The notes under the pieces were generated by a model. That model was given only the letters and a program-made list of their open reading frames with translations, ran no database searches and had not been told where the DNA came from. Of a stretch of DNA of 64,000 bases, positions 9,242 through 16,146 are shown piece after piece. This stretch comes from Terriglobales bacterium (GTDB lineage Bacteria > Acidobacteriota > Terriglobia > Terriglobales > Acidobacteriaceae): NCBI GenBank assembly GCA_025462725.1, contig JAOAPE010000011.1:186001-250000 (forward strand), written 5' to 3'. Position numbers and translations under genes: made by a program. Numbering within the stretch: position 1 is the first letter of the stretch; each line of letters starts with the position of its first letter.

Positions 9242-9604
9242 ATGGGACACTCGTACAGGGATCTACTCGTCTGGCAAAAGGCAATCTCACTTGTGGCAGA
9301 GATCTACAGATTCACACGCGCATTCCCAAAAGACGAGATTTATGGTCTTACAAGCCAACTGCGGCGAGCAGCGGTTTCAGTGCCAAGCAATATTGCTGAA
9401 GGGCAAGGCCGTCTCTCAAAAAAGGATTTCAGGCATTTTCTCGGGCAGGCGCGCGGGTCACTCTTGGAAGTAGAAACACAACCCTTGATTGCGCATAAGC
9501 TCGGGTATCTGGAGGATTCCAGCACAGAAGCACTTTTGCGCGATTCAGAGGAAGTGAAGAAAATTGAACGGATTGATAACCAGCATGAATACCGATTAAT
9601 TTAA
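9242..9604 (+). CDS. Four-helix bundle protein (23S rRNA intervening-sequence protein family)
   Basis: 120 residues. The N-terminal YRDLLVWQKAISLVAEIYR, the YGLTSQLRRAAVSVPSNIAEG block and the FRHFLGQARGSLLEVETQ block are hallmarks of the small helical-bundle family first seen encoded inside 23S rRNA intervening sequences and related to Avd of diversity-generating retroelements. The biochemical role of stand-alone members is not established. GGAGG lies seven bases before the ATG. The gene sits between trpE and trpG inside a segment bounded by 31-bp inverted repeats, so it looks inserted. No reverse transcriptase, variable repeat or rRNA gene is near. Confidence 0.85.
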   Translation: MGHSYRDLLVWQKAISLVAEIYRFTRAFPKDEIYGLTSQLRRAAVSVPSNIAEGQGRLSKKDFRHFLGQARGSLLEVETQPLIAHKLGYLEDSSTEALLRDSEEVKKIERIDNQHEYRLI

Positions 9605-9679
9605 CCGGCTCTAACTCTGATCTGGATTCGCGGTTCCGGCTTCATTCCGTTGTAAATTCGAAATCGATGTACGTTCTGC

Positions 9680-9710
9680 TTTTGAAACTCGAAACTTGAA
9701 ACTCGAAACT
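9680..9710. repeat. Right arm of 31-bp inverted repeat (period-7 units)
   Basis: This arm is the inverted counterpart of 9182-9212 with 28 of 31 bases matching. It ends five bases before the trpG ATG, in the place where a Shine-Dalgarno sequence would be expected; none is visible. Confidence 0.85.
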
Positions 9711-9715
9711 GACTG

Positions 9716-10291
9716 ATGATCTTCCTCCTCGACAACTACGACTCCTTCACCTACAACCTGGTGCAGTATCTCGCCGAGTTGGGCGAGAAGGTTGAAGTCC
9801 GTCGCAATGATCAGGTAAGTGTTGCGGATGTCGCCGCGCTTCGGCCTGATCGTGTTCTGATCTCTCCCGGGCCGTGCACACCGCAAGAAGCGGGGATAAG
9901 TGTTGAGTTGATCCGCGAGTTTGCGGGGAAGGTCCCGCTGCTCGGTGTCTGTCTAGGACATCAGGCCATTGGCGCAGCATTCGGTGGCAAGGTGGTCCGC
10001 GCAAGAAATCTAATGCATGGCAAGACCAGCGCTATAGAGCACGACGGCAAAACGGTCTTTCGCGATATCCCCTCGCCGATGACGGCGACGCGATATCACT
10101 CGCTGATTGTGGAAGAAGCGGGACTGCCCGGCGATTTAGAGGTCACGGCAACGGCAACGGACTTCGACGGGACGAAAGTGATCATGGGCTTGCGGCACAA
10201 GCGGTACCCCGTCGAAGGAGTCCAATTCCATCCTGAAAGCATCCTTACCACGCACGGTAAGAAGCTGATTGCAAACTTCTTAGCTCTATAG
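9716..10291 (+). CDS. trpG: Anthranilate synthase component II (glutamine amidotransferase)
   Basis: 191 residues, the usual size of TrpG/PabA. It hydrolyses glutamine and channels ammonia to TrpE. The class I amidotransferase triad is visible: Cys79 in [10 protein letters not shown], and His172 and Glu174 in FHPESIL. The N-terminal [14 protein letters not shown] and the [11 protein letters not shown] blocks are standard. The ATG at 9716 is the only sensible start, yet no Shine-Dalgarno precedes it because a repeat array occupies that space. Translation may therefore be weak or leader-dependent. The protein may also serve PabB, as in many bacteria with a single amphibolic subunit. Confidence 0.93.
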   Translation: MIFLLDNYDSFTYNLVQYLAELGEKVEVRRNDQVSVADVAALRPDRVLISPGPCTPQEAGISVELIREFAGKVPLLGVCLGHQAIGAAFGGKVVRARNLMHGKTSAIEHDGKTVFRDIPSPMTATRYHSLIVEEAGLPGDLEVTATATDFDGTKVIMGLRHKRYPVEGVQFHPESILTTHGKKLIANFLAL

Positions 10292-10315
10292 CTGAGGTTC
10301 TATTCACAATTATGT

Positions 10316-10343
10316 TTGCGGGTTTCAATGCCTCTGGCATAAT
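10316..10343 (+). promoter_or_regulatory. Possible sigma-70-type promoter for the PilZ gene
   Basis: TTGCGG and CATAAT are separated by 16 bases, ending 27 bases before the ATG at 10371. The -10 matches consensus at five of six positions but the -35 at only three. Confidence 0.35.
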
Positions 10344-10370
10344 GGCGTCCCATCAATTCAGAGGACAAGA

Positions 10371-10697
10371 ATGGCACCCAACCCATCGGACTTGCGCAAT
10401 ACCCGGCGTTTCTCACTAAAACTACCGCTTTCGGTGAAATTCGCTGAGGGAGAGGTACAGACCGTCACTGCGCAGACCAAGGATGTCAGTGCACGCGGCG
10501 TCTTTTTTTATCTCAATTCCGATGTCGCCGAAGGCTCTCCTATCGAGTTCACGCTGACGCTTCCTCCGGAGATCACATTGACGGAGAGCATCCGTGTTCA
10601 CTGCACGGGCAAAGTGGTCAGGGTCGATCAGGGTGGCCCCGGCTCGCAAGTCGGCATCGCCGCTGCCATCGATCAATACGACTTCGTCAGCGAGTAA
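10371..10697 (+). CDS. Single-domain PilZ protein
   Basis: 108 residues, essentially one PilZ domain. The c-di-GMP-binding signature is present: RNTRR near residues 9-13 (RxxxR type) and DVSARG near 39-44 (D/NxSxxG type). Such proteins bind c-di-GMP and act as adaptors on motility, secretion or polysaccharide machinery. A GAGGAC Shine-Dalgarno lies about six bases upstream. It follows trpG by about 80 bp and seems to have its own promoter. No diguanylate cyclase or effector gene is adjacent, so the target is unknown. Confidence 0.85.
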   Translation: MAPNPSDLRNTRRFSLKLPLSVKFAEGEVQTVTAQTKDVSARGVFFYLNSDVAEGSPIEFTLTLPPEITLTESIRVHCTGKVVRVDQGGPGSQVGIAAAIDQYDFVSE

Positions 10698-10711
10698 TCC
10701 TGAAAAACAAT

Positions 10712-11119
10712 CTAGACCGGTTCGACCAGCGCGACAATCGCCTTGATCGCGCGCGGCGTCATGCCAATGCTATGTTTCGCGCTCATGATGGACTGGCGCG
10801 CGAGTGAATCCGCCAAGTGACGTTCCACCATCCACCGGTGCCGCTCTGTGATGCCCATAAACGCGTGGATCTGTTTCATCGCCGGCCCTTTGTAAGTAAT
10901 GGGAGCGCCCAATGCCTGGGCTAGGAATTGTGCCTGCCGCGCAACAAGCCAGGTCAGATCGCTTTCGCGCAGAAGCGGATGCAAGACCGGATCGTAGGAC
11001 ATCTCTTTGTAAAAGCGCTTCACTGCAGCGGTTATGCCGCTCATGCCGCCAAGTTGCCGGTAAGCGTCCGGACTGATTGCCGTCTGATTTGTTTGAACTG
11101 AAACCTGTGGTGTGGACAT
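10712..11119 (-). CDS. Truncated haemoglobin-like protein
   Basis: 135 residues. The start at 11119 is set by GGAGG seven bases upstream; a longer frame to 11242 lacks a ribosome site. The sequence fits the group 1 truncated globin pattern: YRQLGGMSGITAAVKRFY (helices A-B), DPVLHPLL, FLAQALGAPITYKGPAMK and IHAFMGI, where the His would be the proximal haem ligand (F8). Members bind O2, NO or act in redox sensing. The C-terminal portion is longer than the minimal globin. Convergent with the PilZ gene (14-bp gap between stops). Confidence 0.78.
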   Translation of the reverse strand: MSTPQVSVQTNQTAISPDAYRQLGGMSGITAAVKRFYKEMSYDPVLHPLLRESDLTWLVARQAQFLAQALGAPITYKGPAMKQIHAFMGITERHRWMVERHLADSLARQSIMSAKHSIGMTPRAIKAIVALVEPV

Positions 11120-11293
11120 TGCTCGCCTCCAAGAATGGGTGACGAAGGCTTCATCGGCAGCGTGGCGCGGGACTTTAGGCGAATGCAAGAAGCCCCAGCC
11201 CGGAACGGGAAATACTGCCAAAATCAAGGTTTTCATTGACACCGGGCGTGTACCTGACTAACTTTCTCTGCAACTCCAGCCGATATAGATCTC

Positions 11294-12025
11294 ATGGTCA
11301 TCATCGGCGACGCCCACTCGGAGTTTGGCGAACTCTTTATGAACGGAAAAAAGGCAGCCCGCGCAAAAGCCGTCTCACGCGTACTCATCGCGGATGACGA
11401 TCCGCTCGTCCGTGCAGCGGTGGGCGTGCTGGTTTCGCATGAGGCGGACCTCGAGATTGCCGGTGAGGCCACCAACGGAGAAGAAGCGATAGCGATGGCT
11501 CAGCAGTTGCGTCCTGAGCTTCTCCTGCTTGACCTGAATATGCCCAAGAAAGCCGGGCTGGAAGCATTGCGCGATATGGGCGACGCTATCCCCGGCATGA
11601 AGACCATTCTGCTGACCGTTGCGATAGAAAAGCGGCAGATCGTAGAGGCGTTGCAACTCGGTGCCCGTGGGATCGTGTTGAAGGAAGCCGCGCGCACAGT
11701 GCTCATTGATGCCATCCGCGCGGTTATGCAAGGGATGTACTGGATCAACCAGCAACCGGTGAGCGATGTCCGGCGAGTGCTGCATGATTTGGCACCGGCG
11801 GTGGCTGTGCATTCTGACAAAGCCACTCTGCTCTCACCCAAAGAGAAGCAGATCGTCACTTACATAGTGGAAGGCTGCACCAACAAGGACATTGCCAAGA
11901 GCCTCGAAACCAGCGAGCAAGTCGTGAAGAACCATATGGGAAAAATCTTCGACAAACTCGGAGTTTTCAACCGCCTGGAACTCGCGCTCTATGCACTCGA
12001 CAACAACATGGTGCAACGACACTGA
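11294..12025 (+). CDS. LuxR/NarL-type response regulator
   Basis: 243 residues. The receiver domain is at about 28-145 with the phospho-acceptor Asp80 in LLLLDLNMP, acidic residues DDD at 34-36 and the conserved Lys130. A LuxR-type helix-turn-helix lies at about 178-240 (LSPKEKQIVTYIVEGCTNKDI, split here by the family's usual spacing, then VKNHMGKIFDKLGV). No histidine kinase is nearby, so it is an orphan in this window. The start is uncertain: ATG 11294 or ATG 11339 (MNGKKAAR), neither with a strong ribosome site. It diverges from the truncated haemoglobin gene. Confidence 0.88.
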   Translation: MVIIGDAHSEFGELFMNGKKAARAKAVSRVLIADDDPLVRAAVGVLVSHEADLEIAGEATNGEEAIAMAQQLRPELLLLDLNMPKKAGLEALRDMGDAIPGMKTILLTVAIEKRQIVEALQLGARGIVLKEAARTVLIDAIRAVMQGMYWINQQPVSDVRRVLHDLAPAVAVHSDKATLLSPKEKQIVTYIVEGCTNKDIAKSLETSEQVVKNHMGKIFDKLGVFNRLELALYALDNNMVQRH

Positions 12026-12070
12026 TGCAATGGCACTAACCAATTATTCATTTCGACTGGGAGTAACAAT

Positions 12071-12592
12071 TTGAAACTTTTTCAACTGTGTTTCGCCTTG
12101 TGCGTGATCTTTTCCATCGTAGGATGTACGAACGACCTCCGACCCGCCGCACCTCAAGTCGATATCGCTGCTGAAGAAGCGGCGATCCGCGCTGCAGATG
12201 CGCAATGGCTCGCGGCGGCGAAGGCAAGAGACACCGAAAAGGCAGTACCTTTCTGGACTGATGACGCTACTATTGCCATGCCCGGCGCGCCTCTGGTATC
12301 CGGAAAGCAAGCCATCAAAGAATATGTGGCTAGTTCTTTTGCCTCGCCCGACTTCTCAATCTCTTGGACTACTGACAAAGTTGTCGTTTCCCCCGCCGGA
12401 GATACGGCCTACAGCACTGGCGTTGACCAAATTACCTTCAAAGGTCCGGACGGAAAAGCGATGACGGTGAAGAACAACGGAGTGGCGATCTGGAGAAAGC
12501 AGAGCGACGGCGCATGGAAAGTCGCCTACGACATTGCGACTCCGGAACCTGCGCCTATAGCTTCGTCCTCAGTTGGCTCTGGTAAGAAGTAA
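12071..12592 (+). CDS. Lipoprotein with SnoaL/DUF4440-like domain
   Basis: 173 residues. The N-terminus MKLFQLCFALCVIFSIVGC ends in a lipobox, so the mature protein should begin at Cys19 and be lipid-anchored. Residues about 35-155 read as a SnoaL-like (NTF2 fold, DUF4440) domain: EEAAIRAADAQWLAAAKARD, the FWTDDATIAMPG segment and IWRKQSDGAWKVAYDI. The fold serves many unrelated functions. The start is TTG 12071 with GGGAG about eight bases upstream. Its 3' end overlaps the convergent serine hydrolase gene by 24 bp. Confidence 0.8.
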   Translation: MKLFQLCFALCVIFSIVGCTNDLRPAAPQVDIAAEEAAIRAADAQWLAAAKARDTEKAVPFWTDDATIAMPGAPLVSGKQAIKEYVASSFASPDFSISWTTDKVVVSPAGDTAYSTGVDQITFKGPDGKAMTVKNNGVAIWRKQSDGAWKVAYDIATPEPAPIASSSVGSGKK

Positions 12593-13738
12593 GTCCGCGA
12601 CCTTCGCCGCGAGTTCCGTGGGCTTCAGGTCGGAGCGGTTGCATAGCACGATGACTGTCACCTTTTCTTCGGGGAAGCGGACAATCCCGGTTTGGAATCC
12701 CACCGTGTCGCCGTAGTGCCACATCCTCTTGTGGCCGTTGTACGGATCAAGGAACCATCCGAAGCCATAAGAGACATCTTTGCCCGCCTGCGGATCGGTG
12801 TCTCCCGGGCCGCTCGCCCAATTGGGTAATGAACCGTCGGCCAACTTCACGGGCGTTAACGCCGGTACCGTCTCTGCGGCGCTCAGCAGCGTGTGGTGTG
12901 CCAGCGCATCGTCCCACTTCGCCAAGTCATCGAGGTTCGAGTAAACACCGCCATCGCCCAGCGTTGCCGATGTCGAACTCTGGTCAGTCTTCTTGAAGAC
13001 AGAATTGCCCGGTTCTTTGGAATGTCCGAATGCGCGATTCGCCACTTCATTCTTGCCGTTGATGTACGCGACTGTGTGGGTCATCTTCAATGGCCCAAAG
13101 ATTCGCTGCTGCAGAAAATCGCCGAACGTCATGCCGGAGACCTTCGCCACGATCGTTCCCAAGACCACATATCCGGAATTGCTGTATGACCATTTGGTTC
13201 CGGGCGCGAACTCGCCTTTCCTCGCCGTCTTCAAGAGCGCCAGCACTTCCGCATCGCTGATTTGGTGTGTCTCTGTCCACTTGGGCGGACCACCTGCGGA
13301 CGATGCATCCATCAACTCTTCGTAGTCGGGCAGTCCTGATGTGTGGTTCAGCAGATTGCGAACCGTGATTACGCGTCCGTACTCCGGGAAATCAGGGAAG
13401 ATCTCTGTCAGCTTCTCGTCATAGCGCAGCTTTCCATCGCGGACCAGCAGCATGATCGCCGCCGCGGTGAACTGTTTTGTGCAAGAAGCCAGCCGGAAGT
13501 TCGTCTGCGAATCGATCGGGACGAGTGAACCTACTTTTCGAATTCCGTATCCGCGTTGGAAAAGTGTATTTCCATCTCGCCGCACCAGGACGGCGACTCC
13601 CGGCGATTTGTTATCTGAAATGCCCGCAAAGACTGCGTCAATCTGCTGATCAATTGTCTTTGCTTCCTTCATAGACGTGCCGAAGGGCATCGCAGCAAAG
13701 ACGATCAGAGCTGCCACTGCACGTAGTCTCGTATACAT
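12569..13738 (-). CDS. Exported beta-lactamase-fold serine hydrolase
   Basis: 389 residues with a signal peptide (MYTRLRAVAALIVFAAMPFG). Active-site motifs of the class C beta-lactamase / penicillin-binding-protein-like family are present: SCTK at 85-88 (nucleophilic Ser and Lys), YSN at 185-187 and a HYGDTVG motif near 345-355 in place of KTG. Proteins of this CubicO-type group are mostly esterases or peptidases, not true beta-lactamases, and I do not claim antibiotic resistance. No good ribosome site precedes the chosen ATG at 13738; it is preferred because it begins the signal peptide. Confidence 0.85.
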   Translation of the reverse strand: MYTRLRAVAALIVFAAMPFGTSMKEAKTIDQQIDAVFAGISDNKSPGVAVLVRRDGNTLFQRGYGIRKVGSLVPIDSQTNFRLASCTKQFTAAAIMLLVRDGKLRYDEKLTEIFPDFPEYGRVITVRNLLNHTSGLPDYEELMDASSAGGPPKWTETHQISDAEVLALLKTARKGEFAPGTKWSYSNSGYVVLGTIVAKVSGMTFGDFLQQRIFGPLKMTHTVAYINGKNEVANRAFGHSKEPGNSVFKKTDQSSTSATLGDGGVYSNLDDLAKWDDALAHHTLLSAAETVPALTPVKLADGSLPNWASGPGDTDPQAGKDVSYGFGWFLDPYNGHKRMWHYGDTVGFQTGIVRFPEEKVTVIVLCNRSDLKPTELAAKVADLLLTRAN

Positions 13739-13830
13739 AGTCACGCAATCATAAATCCTTTGTTGTTCATTGCAATCCTTCTTGCAAAGCCTGCTTCCAC
13801 CTGCAAGAATCCACAACCAAGAATCAAGTC

Positions 13831-14574
13831 ATGTCTGCTCCCGAGCCAAAGACGCCGCCAAAGCGCGACCACAAATGGTCAGCGATGAACCGCCGCGAAC
13901 TCCTGAAGATCTCTCCTGTATTGCTGCTCGGCGCCTTTGCATTCGAGAAGTTTCAAAAGCCGTTGCTCGATGCCGGGGTGGACTTCAGCGATTGGGCAAC
14001 AGACAAGCTCTTTCGCGGGCATCATCTCGCACCAACCTTCGCCGATTCCGAACTCACGCCTCTGGAGAAATTTCCGTATAACGGGTACGACGTAATTGAG
14101 CCGGAATTTGATCTCGACGCTTGGACGCTCACTGTTGCCGGAGCAGTAGACAAGCCGGGCGAGTACACGCTGGCGCAGATCAAAGCGCTGCCGAAAATAA
14201 ATCAGAATACGCGACACGTCTGCGTGGAAGGCTGGGATGTCATCGGCAACTACGGCGGCACGCGAATCTCTGACCTGCTGGCTGCTGTCGGTGCGGATAC
14301 TAAATTGAAGTTTGTTTCTTTCGAATGCGCTGACGACTACTACGAGTCTATTGATATGGCGAGTGCGCTGCATCCGCAGTCGTTACTTTGTTACGAAATG
14401 TACGGCAAGCCACTCGATCGCGGACACGGAGCGCCGCTCCGGTTGCAAGTGCCCACAAAGCTCGGATACAAACAGGCAAAGTACATCACCAAGTTGGAAG
14501 TCACGAACGTGCTGCAGGCGGGCAAAAACGGATACTGGGAAGACCAGGGTTATAGCTGGTTCGCAGGAATGTGA
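13831..14574 (+). CDS. Molybdopterin-dependent oxidoreductase, sulfite-oxidase fold (MsrP/YedY-like)
   Basis: 247 residues. The N-terminus carries a twin-arginine-like MNRRELLKIS motif near 19-27 followed by a hydrophobic stretch, so it is probably Tat-exported with its cofactor. The molybdenum-ligating cysteine is Cys131 in RHVCVEGWDV. Downstream ECADDYYESIDM and DRGHGAPLRLQVPTKLGYK are typical of the oxidoreductase molybdopterin-binding domain. Relatives reduce methionine sulfoxide in periplasmic proteins or oxidise sulfite. It overlaps the ribosome-site region of the following cytochrome b gene, which fits an enzyme/membrane-donor pair like MsrP-MsrQ. Confidence 0.85.
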   Translation: MSAPEPKTPPKRDHKWSAMNRRELLKISPVLLLGAFAFEKFQKPLLDAGVDFSDWATDKLFRGHHLAPTFADSELTPLEKFPYNGYDVIEPEFDLDAWTLTVAGAVDKPGEYTLAQIKALPKINQNTRHVCVEGWDVIGNYGGTRISDLLAAVGADTKLKFVSFECADDYYESIDMASALHPQSLLCYEMYGKPLDRGHGAPLRLQVPTKLGYKQAKYITKLEVTNVLQAGKNGYWEDQGYSWFAGM

Positions 14575-14576
14575 TC

Positions 14577-15287
14577 ATGGCCACTTCAAGATTGCAGATG
14601 GATGTCGTCGAAACCGTCTCACCGAAGACCGGCGAGGCCGTTCCTGCTGCTTACGAGCATCCCTGGGTGGTGCGCATGGCGCATTGGGCGAACGCCATCT
14701 GCCTCTTCGTCCTGACGGCGAGCGGGCTGCGCATCTTCCGCGCTTTTCCCAGCTTTGGTCCCAAGTTCGAACAGCACAACCTGGTGGATGTACCCAAAAA
14801 CTTGACCATTGGCGGATGGCTCGGCGGCGCGCTGCAATGGCACTTCACCTTCATGTGGATATTCATTGCCACGGGAGTCGTCTATCTCGGTTACCAGTTG
14901 TTCTCCGGCCACTACAGGCAGGTACTGTTCACGCCCAAAGACATTCGCGGCGTTTGGCCTATGGCGCGGCACTATTTTCTCTTCGGTCCCAAACCGCCGG
15001 TCACTGAGGCTTACAACCCGCTGCAGAAGCTGGCCTACACCTCTGCTGTGGCATTCGGCGTTCTCTCAGTGCTGACTGGATTAGTCTTATACAAGCCGGT
15101 TCAATTTTCGCTGCTCGCGGCGATGATGGGTGGGTTTCACTACGCGCGCATCTGGCACTTCGCGGCGATGCTGGGATTCCTGGCATTTATTCCCGGACAC
15201 CTCATCATGGTCGCCATTCACGGGTGGGACAATTTCTATTCCATGATGATCGGATGGAAGCGCGACCCGGAATACTTGCGGAAATAG
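14577..15287 (+). CDS. Membrane cytochrome b (b561-like), partner of the molybdoenzyme
   Basis: 236 residues with four predicted membrane segments: near 38-55 (ANAICLFVLTASGLRIF), 88-106, 145-165 and 190-212. Histidines in the membrane parts (MAHWAN, LQWHFTF, IWHFAAMLGFLAFIPGHLI) suit haem b ligation. It likely carries quinol electrons to the exported molybdoenzyme. It is shaped like a formate-dehydrogenase-gamma/b561 subunit, not a close MsrQ. The ATG at 14577 has AGGA about nine bases upstream inside the preceding gene; a GTG at 14571 would overlap that gene's stop. Confidence 0.8.
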   Translation: MATSRLQMDVVETVSPKTGEAVPAAYEHPWVVRMAHWANAICLFVLTASGLRIFRAFPSFGPKFEQHNLVDVPKNLTIGGWLGGALQWHFTFMWIFIATGVVYLGYQLFSGHYRQVLFTPKDIRGVWPMARHYFLFGPKPPVTEAYNPLQKLAYTSAVAFGVLSVLTGLVLYKPVQFSLLAAMMGGFHYARIWHFAAMLGFLAFIPGHLIMVAIHGWDNFYSMMIGWKRDPEYLRK

Positions 15288-15584
15288 TTACTGTCGCGCC
15301 AACGCCTTCCGCATACAGCGGACACAAGGCACGTATCCGTTTTGTACCGCTTCGGATGCACTTACCATCCGCGGCTTTCCGTGAAGCGCGGTGCATTTCG
15401 GATCGTGAAACGTCTTTCCGCCCGCAACAACAGCCACCTGCTCGGCCGGAATATTGACGGCTGGCTGGCTGTGTTCGGAAAGGATCGGCTGGCTTGGATT
15501 GCGGCTTGTTGCGGCATCCAGCCCCACTGCAATGGCCACTACCGCAACTGCGGTTGTTAGCGCGAGCCGAACAGTAGCTTTCAT
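15288..15584 (-). CDS. Small exported protein with Ada-type Cys/His metal-binding motif
   Basis: 98 residues. GGAGG five bases before the ATG at 15584 fixes the start. A signal peptide runs to about residue 25. The C-terminal part reads FHDPKCTALHGKPRM...GYVPCVRCM: one Cys and a His, then CVRC, close to the metal-binding motif of the Ada N-terminal domain and of thermonuclease-like tails (YHxxxC...GYxPCxxC). Zinc binding outside the cytoplasm is inferred. The function is unknown. It ends right beside the convergent cytochrome b gene. Confidence 0.7.
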   Translation of the reverse strand: MKATVRLALTTAVAVVAIAVGLDAATSRNPSQPILSEHSQPAVNIPAEQVAVVAGGKTFHDPKCTALHGKPRMVSASEAVQNGYVPCVRCMRKALARQ

Positions 15585-15620
15585 AGTGACCTCCGCAGGC
15601 TGCGTTCCGGAAACACAAAC

Positions 15621-15651
15621 GCCGGACAGCCACATTATAGGACTGTCCGGC
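15621..15651 (-). terminator. Hairpin, probable terminator of the Lys-rich gene
   Basis: A perfect 9-bp stem, GCCGGACAG paired with CTGTCCGGC around a 13-base loop. It lies downstream of the minus-strand gene 15682-15942. The tail on that strand is only moderately T-rich. Confidence 0.45.
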
Positions 15652-15681
15652 GCAGGTGAAACAGTTTTCGAAAGCTGACGA

Positions 15682-15942
15682 CTACTTCTTTGCTTTTGCG
15701 TCTTTCTTCATGTCGTCGTGCTTCATGTCCTTCATTTCGTCTTTCTTTGCTTCGTCTTTCTTGGCGTCGTCCTTCTTCATCTCATCTTTCTTCGCTTCAG
15801 CCTTCTTTGCGCCCTTCTTCTTTGCAGGCGCGGCGGCATTTTCGTCTTTCTTGGGAGCGTCTTTCTTGGCGTCGTCGGCGGCGAAAGCGAACGAGGTTGC
15901 TAGGATACACATGGCGATGATGCTCGATGCAAACTTCTTCAT
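15682..15942 (-). CDS. Small exported Lys/Asp-rich repetitive protein
   Basis: 86 residues. Signal peptide MKKFASSIIAMCILATSFAFA, then about 64 residues made almost only of Lys, Asp, Glu, Ala and Met in degenerate KKDE(A/M) units. AGGAGA lies about eight bases before the ATG at 15942, which supports real translation. No family is recognised. A charged, unstructured periplasmic peptide of this kind could buffer metals or bind polyanions, but nothing in the sequence proves that. It has its own downstream hairpin. Confidence 0.72.
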   Translation of the reverse strand: MKKFASSIIAMCILATSFAFAADDAKKDAPKKDENAAAPAKKKGAKKAEAKKDEMKKDDAKKDEAKKDEMKDMKHDDMKKDAKAKK

Positions 15943-16095
15943 TTTGTTTCTCTCCTGAAATTTTTCAATTTGGTAATGCGAAATGGGGCCCTTGGGACAG
16001 AACTCCTCCGTCAAGTTTGATAGCCATCTGAGATGTCACTTGAGGGGCATCTATTTATACAGGGAATTCCGGAAAATGGAACATGATTCTGAAAC

Positions 16096-16126
16096 AAAAA
16101 AAGTCCGGACTGCAAAGCAGTCCGGC
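16096..16126 (-). terminator. Rho-independent terminator of the large TonB receptor gene
   Basis: A 9-bp stem CCGGACTGC/GCAGTCCGG with a 3-base loop at 16105-16125, followed on the minus strand by seven T. It lies about 20 bp past the receptor stop. Confidence 0.88.
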
Positions 16127-16146
16127 CCCGTAGTAGCTTCCCGCTT

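Noticed and set aside
9242-9604. Avd of a diversity-generating retroelement
   Set aside because: The helical-bundle family fits, but no reverse transcriptase, template repeat or variable-region gene is found nearby.
12569-13738. Antibiotic-resistance beta-lactamase
   Set aside because: The SxxK and YxN motifs are shared with esterases, and HYG instead of KTG fits the CubicO-type group better than a true class C enzyme.
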